Assembly (NCBI GenBank): GCA_905250115.1 | Contig: CAJNOI010000060.1 | Span: 434,001 to 498,000 of the forward strand | Reading direction: 5' to 3' | DNA from: Adineta steineri | Lineage: Eukaryota > Rotifera > Eurotatoria > Adinetida > Adinetidae | DNA: 64,000 bases | Shown: positions 46,106-59,394 of the stretch, in pieces | Layout: each line of letters starts with the position of its first letter | How positions within the stretch are numbered: position 1 is the first letter of the stretch | Translations under genes and position numbers: made by a program | The notes under the pieces: model-generated | Database searches by the model: none | Told to the model about the DNA's origin: nothing | Seen by the model: only the letters and a program-made list of their open reading frames with translations

Positions 46106-49100
46106 TTAACTATTAAAGTAAAATTGAGCAAATAGATCGCTAATGCATACTTCTGCATAACCACTTTTTTGTACAATGCGATCAATATGTACTTGTAATT
46201 CATTCATTGTTTTATAAATTGAACGTGTTGTATCAGTAGATAAACTTTTAAAATAAGTATCAATTTGTTCTAAATTAATTAACATGATTTAATAAGAAAT
46301 TAAAAAGTATTTTTTTTATACCTGATTTCGTACGATTTAATGATTGTCTATAAGCATCAAGATTAAACAATTGCTTAAGAAATCGAAGTTGTAAATTTAA
46401 TTGTCGATCATCATACTAAACAAAATAAAATATGTAAAAAGAATTTTTGTATTTTTTATATTTACTTCATTTATAAGTTCACTTTTATTACATGATATAC
46501 ATGTATGTTTTTTATATAATACTTCTAATGGTGTTTGACGTGTTCGAAATGCACAACATGTATCATCTTCACAACGAAGCCAATTCTATGTGAAAAATAT
46601 TAGTAAATAGAATTTAAGAAAAAAAACAAATCTATACTTGATAATAACGTCGAATTGCTTTATTAATCATTAAGGTAAGACGATTGCGTAAATAAGATAT
46701 TTGATCAATTGGTTGATTGGAACAGTTGACGTTTGTACAACGTAGAAATGGTGATATACATGTTTTATCCTGAAATATTACATTTAAAATATGATAAACA
46801 AATTATTAATTAATGATCTACCTCATTAAAAATAAATGGTGTATTCCAAAAATTCAATGTTTCACATTTAACACAAGGAAATACAAATGGATCACATTGT
46901 TTAAATGCTTCTGAACCTTCACCAAAAAGTAATTCATCATCTAAACCATCATCAATATTATTCTCTAAATTATTTTCATCATCTTTTATTGTCGTATGTT
47001 TTTGTTGACGATTTTTATATTTCGATGAATCTAAACCAAGACATTGAGCAAGATATGCTTGATCAGTACCATCAAATGGTTCTAATAAACGTGATATAAC
47101 AGGTAAAATCTGTTGATGTAAATAATAATTTATATCAATAGTTAATGTTGATGATAATGATGAAGATAAAATTTCTTCACGTAAATAACCACGTTGCATA
47201 GCAGAATTTTGTGTACCATCCTAAAAAACAAGGAAAATATTTTTATTTATTTAAATTCATTTAATAAATATCATACTTCGCAAACAATATATGCAATAGT
47301 GTCACCACGTTTCATTTTTCTTCCAGTAGAATTTGTATTGAAACGTATAGCTATTTGAACATGTGGTAAACTTTTTGAATCAGAATAATCACTTGGATCT
47401 TTCGAAAGTTGCTAAATAAAACAAAAAGAATTTATTATTAGGAAAAAAATATTAAGTAATGATTTACTCGATTTATTTCATATTCAGCAATATCAATTTT
47501 TCCAGCACGCATTTCATCACCTAAATCTCGTAATCGATTATGAATTGTATCAAGAACATCATCTCGTGATTGACCAGAAAGGATAACAGATACAACAAAC
47601 CTTTTTTTTTTTAATAATATAAAAATAGATTTGATTTTAATAAACAAAAAAAACGATTTACCCTCCAGTTGATCGAGCTAATTGACACCAATCACGTCGA
47701 ACAATATCCAAACCTTTCAATTCAGTTTTATAGCTAAACTCTTGTGTTGGTGTTTTTTCAACAATTAATGCTGCATATTTCTTCTTTTTAAGTAATAACA
47801 TGCATTTAAATACACCATCAATACCAATTTCAATACTTTTATATTGACGATTAATTTCATTTCGAATCTAAAGCAAAATGAAATTCATCTACATATTATT
47901 TCCGAAAAATATATCTTACTTTGGCTCCAATAGCCATAACTTGATCATAATCAATTGAATTCGTATTAATCATAATACTATCAGTATCACCATAAACAAC
48001 ATCATAATTCATCTATAAAACAATCCATCATATATATTTCAAATCTAAATTTTAACATACTCGTTCAACAATATTTTTTGCTTGCATAAGAATCTAAATA
48101 ATTTCATGAATATATTTTCTCAATAATTAATTCGATTATTTTTCTTACTTCTCGACCTTTACATGTAATAAAAGCAGCAAGTTGTTTACAATAAAATCTT
48201 GAATGTTTAAAACCCAAACAACCATATAAACTATTCGCTGTTAATTTATATGCTTTCTGACGAATATCATACTAAAAATAAATTAATTTAAATAAAATTA
48301 TTGAAAAAGTTTATATTAAATCATACTTGAACAAGTTGTTCATCAGATAAATTCTTTTTTTCTTTGATTAATTTTTTCACTTCACGACGTCGTTCAACAA
48401 GTTTATAAATTTCTAATGGTAAAATACCTTTTGTTGTTTCATCAAGAATAACAATATCATCAATTTCATTCTGATCTTGTTCAGTGTTATTATTATTCTA
48501 TAAATCAAAATCATTAATAGATATTTTTATAATTAAAACAACTAACTGAACGTGGTTGATTTGGTTTTTTCATATATGTTGTAAAGCAAACATTAAATTC
48601 TTGAATAATTGATGGATATAAACTGTTGAAATCCAACAGGAGTATAAAATGATCATAGAAACCTTTTTTCGGAGCTAAAACAAGACCTCCCGTATAAGAT
48701 GTTGCTGATGTTTTTGTTGTTTTCTTATTATCATCATCAACTTCTTCATCCGATTCATGATGAATCTAAAATTATTCAAAATTAAAAAACAAAATATTCT
48801 TTTCATTTTCAAATTACATCTTGTGTATGTTTAATTGCAGTTCGATGATTTGAAATAAATGTTCGTTCTGGTACAATATAATCTCGTTCAGTAAATGCAT
48901 GCAATAATAAATGATCATTTCTTTCTGATCGTCCACCCATTAATGTTCGACTCTATTTAAAAAATAAAACGAATTTTATCTTTTGAGAATAAAATAATTT
49001 TATTACTAATAAATTTCCAGCAATACATGTTAATTGATAAGCAAGTGGTAAGACCATTAATTGACAAAAGATATTTAATATTAATGATGTATTATTTAAT

Positions 49101-51966
49101 GTTGCTTGTACAAGATCAACAACTGACATGGATGAACTAAATAGGATTTTTATGTTTAACTTCTTTAGTATAAAATAATTGATATACCTAAATGAATCTC
49201 TTGTTTGATCAATTGAATAAGATCTATAGAGTTGTTGTTGTTCATTGTTTAAAACTGTTTTACATAATTCTTCCAGATCATATGATTTACATTTTGTTAA
49301 TAATTCTCGTGCAGATGCTGATATATCACATAAAAGACGACCACATGTAGGATTTTTAATTGTTGAAACCTGAATATTTATATAGTAAAAAAAACGAGAT
49401 GAAATGAATAAAATTCTTTACTTTTGTCTTTGCATCGTGTGTTCGATGAAGACGACCAATTTTTGATGCTGTTAGACCAACTTTTAGTTTTTGACAACGT
49501 GATAAAAATAATTCCAAACCAAACATACGCATATCATGACCCTTGATTAATTAAGGATAGGAAAATTCACTTTTCTTTTTTTTTACTTACAATTATAACA
49601 TCAGGATCTAATTTTTGAAATTTTGATATTAAATACATAAGTAAAGCACGTTCACCGGGTACAGTTTCAATATTAATTTTCTAGAGAAAAGCAAAATTTA
49701 TTTTTATTTATATCAATATATATATACTTGAGATTCAGCAGCTTTAATAAGATTAGATGGAAGAATACAATCACTTGGTTTAGTTAATGCTAAAATATTA
49801 AGTCAATAATAAATATTAATTAATACAAACAAACTAACCAACAAAATAATTTTGATAGGGACGTTTTGGTGCTGCACTATCAAGTGGAAATTGTTGATGA
49901 ACAAGTCCCGCAACACAAATAACCTAAATAAATTATTTAATAGAAATCTGCAAATCACTTTCTTTCTATTACTTCAGTTTCATGAGTTTTAGTGTTGGGT
50001 AATGTAACTAATGATAAAGTAACAGCTACTAAGGGTGGTGGTGGTGAAGTTACTGTACTAATTTCAATATTTGTTGATTGACGATCAAGTGCATTATAAT
50101 AATCAACATCATATTCAAGTTTACACCAACTTCGTCGATTTTTAACGGGTGCTAGAAGAAAAACAAAATAATTTTCTTTCTATTAATCATTTAAGATTAC
50201 AAACCACAATTTTTAATATTTAACCAACATGGTCCTTTAAGTTTTTTATCAATTAATACATATTCAAGTGCTAATTGATTTGTACCATAAACACATTGAA
50301 ATGTATCACCTTGTAAATCAGTTGGTAATGTTGCACAACGTGCCTATAATTAAATTTCTAGAAAATAAATACGTAGAAGAAATATCTTACTGGATATTTC
50401 ATTTCAACAACATCGATTTCATTGAGAATATCAGTAGAAACTAATTCAGGATCAAAACGTTTTCTTTTGACAATCTAAAAAATTAAATTTAATAAAATAA
50501 GAAAAAAGCATTTATTTTATTTACTGATGATGTATAATTTGTTATTTTAAATCGTTTGGCAATGATAAATAATTCATCTTCAACATCCGATGATGAATTC
50601 TATAGATAGAAATAAGAGTAAAGATTAAAATTTAGTTCAAAAGAAATATAAAAAAAAACTTACGCCAGGTTTTGGTATAAAAAAGACTTGTTTTGGTATA
50701 TTATCGATAATTAAACAAATACTGACGAATGTTTTATTTGTTGGTTTATCTTCATTTAATAATGGTGTTTTACCAAATAGAAATAATTTACCAGGTTGAG
50801 CAGTCGGATCTTCATAAGCATCAAACCAAAAAAATCTTAAATGTTCATCTTTATTTGTGATTTCATTCTGATTAGTTTCTTTTGATGGTGATGTATGAAA
50901 TGTTCGAGCAGATTTTAATAATTGTTCATCGGTTACAAATTCAAGTTCTTGAGTATCAAATTGAATTAAAGATTTAGATACTCGAGGTGGTGATAAAGGT
51001 TTTGGTGGTGGAGCTGCATCGTTCATTAGTTTTGATACAGCATCAAAACTCATACTATCATCATCACCCCAATCAAGTTCTTTTCCATGTTGTACTGAAG
51101 GTTCAGGATTATAGACAGGTTTGCTTTCTTCAGGACGAGGTACTTCAACTGGTTTAACTTCAATTTTTTTCGCAGGTTGCATAGGTGGTGGTGGTGGTGG
51201 TGGTAGTGATTGTGGTGCAGGATGAGTTGGTTTGAGTTTTGGTTTTTGTAATTCGAACATGATATCGGAGAGTAATTTATCTGACTCATCTTTTTCATTC
51301 TAAATAAAATGAATCGTTTTTGTTTTTGAAAAGACTTGAATAATAAATTGAATTACTTGTTCTTGTCGTTGAACAACTCGTGTTTTATTAGCAGCAAACA
51401 TTGATTTAATATCATGCATGCCTGTTGATTCTTCTTGAGGTTTAGCAAAAGTTTGAGCACGGCGTTTGGGTTCCGAGGATTTTGTTTGTTGATCATCATC
51501 ATCATCTTCATTATCAGAATAATGTTGTTTTTTCTTTAATCCTAAAAATTTTTAAATAAAACGAATAGTTCAAATAAATTTATTTTTATTATAATACGAA
51601 CGTTTAGAATCTTTGTGATGAGAATTACTAGATTTTCGTTTCGTAGATGGTTTAATATCTTCATAATTCTCTGAATCACTTTCATATTGCTCATCATCTT
51701 CCTCTTCTTCTTCTGGTTCATTTGTTACTGGTGGCTAAAATTTAAATTAATTGTAATCTAAATTGTAGCAACAAATGAAGTAATTTACTTGTTCGGCGAT
51801 TACTCCTTGACCACCTTGTCTTGCACGTTTTAATTCTTCCAATGCATTTAATCGTTGTGCATCATTGCCTCGTGTCTTAATTTGCCTTCGACATCCTATT
51901 TTGAAATAATACAAATCATGTATTACCATATAATTACCGTTTAGAAAACTTACTATCTGACGACAT
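46106..51966 (-). CDS. POLA1: DNA polymerase alpha catalytic subunit
   Basis: A multi-exon gene (more than 20 exons). It starts with a 13 nt first exon (51954-51966, MSSDR...), then exons 51789-51895, 51602-51734, 51357-51541, 50664-51299 and 50525-50599 and many short ones down to the stop at 46106-46108. The N-terminal part ([15 protein letters not shown]) matches the POLA1 N-terminal motif. Acidic and proline-rich disordered parts follow. Polymerase motif A ([18 protein letters not shown], near 48.6 kb), motif B ([18 protein letters not shown], near 48.2 kb) and motif C (YGDTDS, near 47.97 kb) are intact. The C-terminal zinc modules have [16 protein letters not shown] and CISCNKSEL. The enzyme extends primase RNA primers at origins and Okazaki fragments. 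A decayed copy of its 3' end lies at 37.64-37.96 kb. Confidence 0.95.
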
Positions 51967-52269
51967 AGTTGATCACAAAATCTGAAAAAGAAAGAAAACA
52001 AAAAATTAGTTTTGCTTTATTTTTCAACAATATATAGAATAGGTAAATGAATATGAGAGTAAAAAGGTTGTCAATATGTTGATAAAAAAATCACAGTAGG
52101 TGGTGACAATAGGAACAATCACTATACACGAAGACATGATAAACGAGACTCTTTTTTTTCCTAATATTAAAATACAACATATATATATATTATTGCATGA
52201 TATAAATGACCGGTATAAAAAAAAAAGAAAAAAGATGTATATTGCACGATATAAAAAAGACATTGCATT

Positions 52270-55200
52270 TTAAAATTGATCATCAAGTAATTCAACTAAT
52301 CGATTAGCAACATCATCTTTACTTGCACGAATTGTTAAACGATACATCTAAACAATAAAATTAAATTAAAGTTAAATTTAAAAGAAAAATTTTTACTTTT
52401 GCTTGTTTATTTGGTTCAAGTCTATAAAGACATCCAATAGCTTGTGATGTTGTATGAATAATACCTGCACCACAAAAATTCTCAGCATTAACATCTATTC
52501 CCATTAAACAACTCCAACCAAAATCATCAAGCTAAATTTACAAATAAAAGTGAAAGAAAAAAAAACTAAATTAATTCAAAACATACTTTTTGACGACAAT
52601 CTTCATGTATCATGGGAAATTTTGCTGGAAAAATCTTTTGACATTCTTGACTAGGTCTGTAAATCAAATGATTAACGTTTTTGACGTTATTTTTTTTTTA
52701 AATAAAAATTTTTACTTTTCAAGATTTCTCCATCGAAGAAAGAAATTATTGGAATCCATTTCAGCTTTTTCAATAAATTTATTTATATATATTGGAAATG
52801 GACAATCAATTTTTTGTAACATGTTATTATAACTAAAAGAAATAATCAAAGATTTTTTTTTTATTTTAGATAAACAACTAAATTTACAGAAATGAGATGT
52901 TCATCATTGGTAAATCACGGAAATCTGCTATACAATCAATTGTACCGGTCTGTTTACTTTGTGCTCTTGGATCAATTGTTGATTTGACAGGTTCCATATT
53001 AATTCGAAGTTCTTATTGTATAGAAAATTTTCATTGAAAGATAAAAAAACGAAAAGAAAAAAAAATTATTTACCAGATTCTAATTCTCCTAATGCGAAAA
53101 TATTTGTTGAAAAATTTGTTAGTTGTAATGTTGTTTTATTTCCATAATATAATTCAATATGTATTGTACTTTTTATTGTTTCACCTTTAATACCAATTTG
53201 AATTAAATCATTCTCAAATAGAATATCACTGTTTTTAAATAAGAATTTTTTTGCTGATTGAAGCGTGGATGAAGAAGGTTTCGATGTTGATTCTTCATAG
53301 TAACCATTGGATTCGGGAGTATCAAGAGATAAAAGAAGACCATTTTGTTGTTGTTGGTGTTGTTGATTAAGATGAATCTAAAACAAAACAGAAGATAGTT
53401 GAAGAAACAATTATTTTTTAGACATTTCTTACAGCTGTTTCAGTTAGTTTTGGACCATCACCATTGTGTCCTGTTGTTGTTGGTGGTGGTGATTGTGATT
53501 CAGTAACACCTTCAGGTTCTGTTAAAGGTTTCTTTTGTTTTAGTCGAACAAGTAATGGTGATTGTTTTTCCGGATAAGGTGGCATAATTTCGAGAATAGT
53601 AGCCAATACAGTTGGATTACATACTTCACTTAATTTAAGATATTCTGTTGCACGTTGCTGAATTTCTACATCAGAACTACGATGATTTGAATCATGACGA
53701 AGAATCTACACAACGAGAATAATATTCATAGAACATATCGATCTGGTATTGATACTTACATCTTGAATATGATGTTTGATTTCCGGAAATAGATTAACAA
53801 ATTTCATATAAGTTGATAAAATTAAACAACGGGTAGTTGGTGAACATAAATGATATTTTGAATGAAGTAAATCAAATTGAATGATTGGCCTGTAAGATAT
53901 ACTCATACAATTCTTAAATTTGTATTCTTTTTTCTCTCTCTTACGTTGATCTTGGATCTAATGCAATTAAATTTCCATATTCACCAAGAATATATCCAGC
54001 TACTTTCACCATATTTTCATGACAAGCCGGTGCTTGAAGTGCTTCAAATGCAATTTTAGCTGCATAACTTTGTACATCAGTTCGATTAACAACTACTTGT
54101 ATGACACGATACCATACCTAGTAAAATAAAAGCAATTCTATATTTGTTTCTTCAGAAACTATAGACACAAATATTTACTTCTTCTGAAACAAAATCACCA
54201 GCAATACGTATTAGTTTAAGCATAACATCTAAATACCATTTATAATCAACTGCATATTTCTCACTTAATATTGCAATTTTAAGAACCTAAAAAAATAGAA
54301 AATTTATTTCAATAAAAATAAAAATAATTCTAAGTTTTAACCATTTCTTCTCGAATTGTATAATCAGCTGTTTCAAGATATGTTAACATTTCCTGTACAA
54401 GATCTTGAGCATTTGAACGATCACACATTGCATATAAAAGATCAACAGCACGTTGACGTACACTAACATCACGTTCACTCTTAAATAAATTATTATCAAT
54501 TAAACAAAATTATTTTCGTTTTTTATCATTACTTACTTTTAATGCATTAATTACAGTATCTTGATGTTTTTTAACTGCTTCATGTGAAAATTCTGATGCT
54601 GCTAATAAACACATACTTTCCAATGCAAGATATCGAAGATTTGTTTCACGATTTTGTAAAAATTGTCCAAGTTGATTACATGCACGTACTAGTAAACTTG
54701 ATTCACAATCCATATGAATTATAAGATTAATAGCTTCAAATAGAACAGCATTGCGCGCATTAGAATGTTGGACTTTTTTAGATTTTAATGGTTCTTGAGC
54801 TTTATTAAGAATTGTATCAAGACATTCATTTAAACGGCTTCGAATAGATGGATCATCTAATATATACTTATCAATTATTTTACGAGAATTTTTACAAGTT
54901 TATATTACCTGGTGGAGGATAATTTTGTAGTAAACGTAATAATTTAACACAAAGCCATGGAGCTGGTACAAAATAATATGTATAATCTTGAAAATCAGTA
55001 TATGATGAAGTGACAATCTATATAAATTAGAATATTTAGTCTTTAAACAAACACCCACACCCTCTAATCTTCGGAAAACATACTCTGCTTAGACGCGATA
55101 CAGCTAAATTAACACATCCTTTATATTCATCTGGATTTCGTTTAACCAATGCATCAATTAAACTAACAGCAGCTGTAGCTACACCCTATAAAAAACAACA

Positions 55201-56050
55201 ATACATAATTTTTTTCTTAATAAATAATATTCTCGTACTAAATGTTGATCATTAAGTAAATGAATAATTCTTGCTGTCCATTCTGTATTTAATTGTAATG
55301 AATCTGGACTTGTACGATGAAGTCTTAATAAACAAAGTGCAGCTGATTGTTTAACTGCATCTATTGTATCTCTAAATATAAATACGTTCAATGCCAGATG
55401 TAACTTTCTAAAAAATCAAACCCTGATATAAGTAAACGTGGAATATCATTCGTAAAGGCAACAGCCATTTCTCTATCACCAATATTTGCTACACATTGTA
55501 ATGCTAAATTAATAAATATTGGATTTCGACTTTGTAAATCATTTCGAATATTTTGTATAATTAATTGTTTCATTTCTGTACTTGAATTCATAATAACCGA
55601 AATAAATAAATAACCCTAAAATATTCTATATTTATTTATAGAATGTTTTTTGTCTTTAATACAAACAATTTGTTTTTCAGTATATTTATTTGAACTTAAT
55701 AAATTAACTGCTTCCATATAACCAAAATCAATATCATGTCCAAGTAAAAATATAAATAATAATTTGCATACATATTTCTTCTTTTGATATCCATCAAGAG
55801 TTTTATCAGCTAAGATAAATGAAATAATTTAAATTTTAATTAAAATAATTTATTTAACCTCGAAATCTTTGACGAATATTTGTTAATTCTTTATTAATAC
55901 GTCGTAATTCTGCTTCTCGACTTTTACCTAATGAAACAAAAATGTTCAACTAATCATTTTAATTAATTAAATTTTAATTTTTTTACAATTTCGAATGTCT
56001 GATATAAATACAGCTAAGCCACGCATAGCATCTCCCCGCATTGTTGGCAT
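52270..56050 (-). CDS. AP2A: AP-2 complex subunit alpha
   Basis: A multi-exon gene starting [21 protein letters not shown], the typical alpha-adaptin N-terminus. Basic residues for PtdIns(4,5)P2 binding follow ([20 protein letters not shown]). The trunk shows Armadillo/HEAT-like helices ([35 protein letters not shown]). A Pro/Ser/Thr hinge ([17 protein letters not shown]) leads to the appendage with [20 protein letters not shown] and a terminal [10 protein letters not shown]. The alpha subunit links the plasma-membrane lipid, clathrin and accessory proteins in endocytosis. The start is supported by the conserved first residues. It is transcribed away from MECR, about 260 bp apart. One intron (near 55.02-55.08 kb) carries a telomere-like repeat. 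Confidence 0.95.
55051..55068. repeat. Telomere-like repeat g inside an AP2A intron
   Basis: acacccacaccctctaat is the exact reverse complement of 45824-45841. It lies in a short AP2A intron that looks longer than its neighbours at this point. Confidence 0.6.
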
Positions 56051-56309
56051 TTTTGAATATTTTCTTAAATGAAATGAACTATATCATGTAATAAAGCATA
56101 AAATAAACAAAGAATTTGATATGAATATTTGCTCATACATGATTGGTTACGATTGTAGTGACATCAGTTATTTTTGAATGGTTCAATATATTTTCATGGG
56201 ATACGATGATGATCATACACAGACAGTTATTTTTAATCATATTAACTAGTTCGTTATCACTGATAATCGAAAATGCACGTGAGAATAGTTTACGTTTATT
56301 TTAGATAAT
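56051..56309. promoter_or_regulatory. Shared AP2A/MECR divergent promoter region
   Basis: About 260 bp separates the start codons of the two divergent genes and must hold both promoters and both 5' UTRs. A tttattttagata acceptor-like sequence ends just before the MECR ATG. No defined factor site could be named. Confidence 0.5.
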
Positions 56310-57448
56310 ATGAGGTCGTCCGTAATACTTTTCAAACGTTTTAATACTTCATTTTATCATCGTCTCTCGTCGACATATGCAGTTCAAGAAATTCAAGCTG
56401 ATCAATATGGTATACCCAATGAGGTACTTAAATTGAATCAAACAACAACACTTGATTCAAATCAATTAAAAGCTAATGAAGTATTAATTCAATTATTAGC
56501 ATCACCAATAAATCCAGCAGATATAAATACAATTGAAGGAAAATATGCATTACTTCCATCATCATTACCAGCAACATTTGGTAATGAAGGTGTTTTTCAA
56601 GTTATTGATCATCGTGCATCAAATGAACAACTTCGTCCTGGTGATTGGGTCATACCTAAAATGCTTCAATGGGGTAATTGGCGTTCACATGCAATCGTAT
56701 CAATAAATGATTTAATAAAAATTCCTTCGGATATTAAAATTGAAGCTGCTGCAACATTATCAGTCAATCCTTGCACAGCATATAGATTATTAAAAGATTT
56801 TGTAACATTAGAAAAAGGTGATACAGTTATACAAAATGGTGGAAATTCAAGTGTTGGACAAGCAGTAATACAATTAGGTAAATTATGGAATATTAATGTT
56901 GTTAATATTATAAGAAATCGAGATCAAGGTATGAATGAATTAGTAGCATATTTAAAATCACTTGGTGCTGAACATATTTATATTGAAGAAGATTTACGAA
57001 AAGGTTTGTTTAGAATTATTAAAATCATAAAAGATTCTATTTCATAAATATAGAAACACTTCGTTCAACTCTTTGGTCAACAATTCCTCGACCAAAACTT
57101 GGCTTTAATTGTGTTGGTGGAAAAGCGACAAGTGATCTTCTTCGTGTACTTGATAAATCAGCTACCTTAGTTACATACGGTGGTATGAGTAAACAACCAG
57201 TGACTATTCCAACAGCAGAATTTATATTTCGTGATCTTACTTGTCAAGGTTTTTGGATGACTCAATGGAAAAAAGATAATTATAAAGGAAGTGAATTCGC
57301 AAAAATGCTTCATGAATTAATTGGTTTTATTCGACATGGTCATCTTAAACCGCCAAAATGCCAAACATTTTCATTAACTGATTATAAAGTAGCTATTGAT
57401 CAAGCACAACAATCAATGAATACGAAAAAAATTCTTCTCACACCTTAA
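56310..57448 (+). CDS. MECR: Mitochondrial enoyl-ACP/trans-2-enoyl-CoA reductase
   Basis: Two exons, 56310-57003 and 57054-57448. The N-terminus MRSSVILFKRFNTSFYHRLS is basic and lacks acidic residues, as in a mitochondrial targeting peptide. The body has the MDR fold: SPINPADINTIEGKYALLP (the NADPH/substrate Tyr of the family is in GKY), FGNEGVFQV, GDWVIP, AATLSVNPCTAYRLL, the NADPH-binding NGGNSSVGQAVIQLG, FNCVGG and YGGMSKQPV. All are standard for MECR/ETR1, which performs the last step of mitochondrial fatty acid synthesis and so supports lipoate and octanoyl-ACP supply. Length (about 362 residues) is normal. Confidence 0.94.
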
Positions 57449-57678
57449 GACTCTTCTTTTTTTTTATAGTATTTAATCATGTATTTTTACTGAAATAAAA
57501 ATAGATAGCAAACATAATGTACATAGAAGCTAAACACAATCATTCAATGAAAATTTTATTTGGAATATATAAATCAATGAACATTAAGACTACAATATAT
57601 TCTATTATTGAAAAGAACAGAAAATTCAAACAAATTTCTGAAATTTAAAAAAAAGGAAAATTAATAATAATATTTTTT

Positions 57679-58923
57679 TCATTTTAAAATTCTATTGAAT
57701 TGAGATGATGATGAATTAGCTCGTTTAAGTGATTGACGTTTATTATAAAACCATACCTAAAAAAATTAGTTTTGATCTATTGAAAAAATAATTGCAAAAA
57801 TCGAACTAACTTGTACAATATAACGTGGATAAGCTAATTTTTCGGATAAAATTGATATGTCTGATCGAGATGGCATTGGATTTGTTTCAAAAAATAAATT
57901 TAATATTTCAAGATCATCATTAGAAAATTTTGTACGTTTTCGATTATTTCGTCCTTTGATTTTATTATTACAATTTTCATTTGAACGAACTTTTTTCCAA
58001 TTCATACTATTATTTATTGATGATATTGCGACTGGTAATGTGGTCCATTGATAATTAATATCACAATTTGATGAACTATTACTTAAATTATTTAAATACG
58101 ATGTTAATTGTTCATTGTGTAGAAATAAATTTGGATCATCAATTGTTGGCGAAGAATATTCACATAATGGATCATAATATGTTGGACTGGAAATATATTT
58201 TATAAGAAAAAAATGTTATGTACTGAGTATCATAAGATTTACCTAGTCGATTGATTTAATGTTATTTCATCAAAATCATCCATTGAAATCATTGATGTTG
58301 ATTTATCAGCATGACTTTGTAAAACCTAAATCCAAACTCTTCGATTTTCATACTGAGAATCATTTATATTTACCGGACAAGGAATAGAATATTCAGATAA
58401 ATTTTCCACAATATGAATAAAATTTTCGGATGTTAAATGATCAATTAAACCTTCCGATGAAGATATAATACTATTCATTTGTGGTTGAACCGATTCATAA
58501 TAATGAACTGAAAGATAAAATACATATCTACATTAAATTAAATACAATTATTATATTAAATATACATAATTCACTTGGACTTGGTGCAAGTACACATTTT
58601 CCTGATGGTAATGGAATCTGAAATATATATATATGTATTAATGATCAAGCATGTAAATGTCTAGTTTACTTCTAATGGATTTTGTTGAATAGAAAATGTT
58701 TCAGGTAAACTAAGAATATGTGATGGTTCATCTTAGAGAAAAAAATAGATACAAATATGAATAACTATTGTTTTTTCTTATACCTGCAGAAAGTGCTGGA
58801 ATTAAAAAATGAATACTTCGATCACTAATTAGTTCTTCTTTGATAATGATGTTTTCTTTATATGTAGAAAAAATAAAGAGACATATTTTAAACGATTAAA
58901 TTTGATATCTTACCAGTTGACAT
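57679..58923 (-). CDS. Divergent homeodomain protein
   Basis: Eight exons: 58914-58923, 58784-58855, 58670-58731, 58566-58617, 58374-58507, 58243-58325, 57811-58186 and 57679-57756. The protein starts MSTENIIIKEELISD and is mostly disordered and acidic. It has a C-terminal homeodomain (RKRTKFSNDDLEILNLFFE ... RYIVQVWFYNKRQSLKR), with the last intron inside helix 3 just before VWF. W48, F49 and N51 are present, and residue 50 is Tyr, which is very unusual. Helix 3 and the NPMPSRSDIS turn look most like POU-class homeodomains (NPKPTAQDIS, VWFCNRRQ), but no POU-specific domain is visible in the upstream exons. It is a likely nuclear transcription factor; its class is unresolved. Confidence 0.82.
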
Positions 58924-59394
58924 TGATTATTAAATTTTTTTTATATTTATAAATATTCGAAAAAAATGAAAATTGAATAGAATTATAGATAATCCATAGA
59001 AAATGTAACAAGACTATGTATAATTGTTTTATTAAAGATACAAAGAAGTCTTCTCGTTTATTCCGTCGACGCGCGGTTTTATTCTTTCTCTCTATGTTTT
59101 TTGTTCATAACATCAGACAATATGACAGTAATGAATCATTTCGTTGCACATGTTATAAAACAAAAAGAGAGAAATAGATCTCGAAACATGAATGTTTTAA
59201 TAATTAGATGTCAAACATTGTTTAACGAATAGCATTCTATTGTTTTTCTTCATTCGGTAATATGAAGATATTTATTTAAAATTAAATAAAATGTTCTTTG
59301 TTGTTTTATTGCATAATTAGTATACAAAACAAAAATGTGAACAGAATATTTGAGAAAAAAAGATCATTTTGTCGCTAAGTCTATGTCTTATTTT
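58924..59394. other. Homeobox gene upstream spacer
   Basis: 470 bp of AT-rich DNA between two minus-strand genes. It includes a more GC-rich patch (ttccgtcgacgcgcgg near 59058). No gene seen. Confidence 0.45.
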
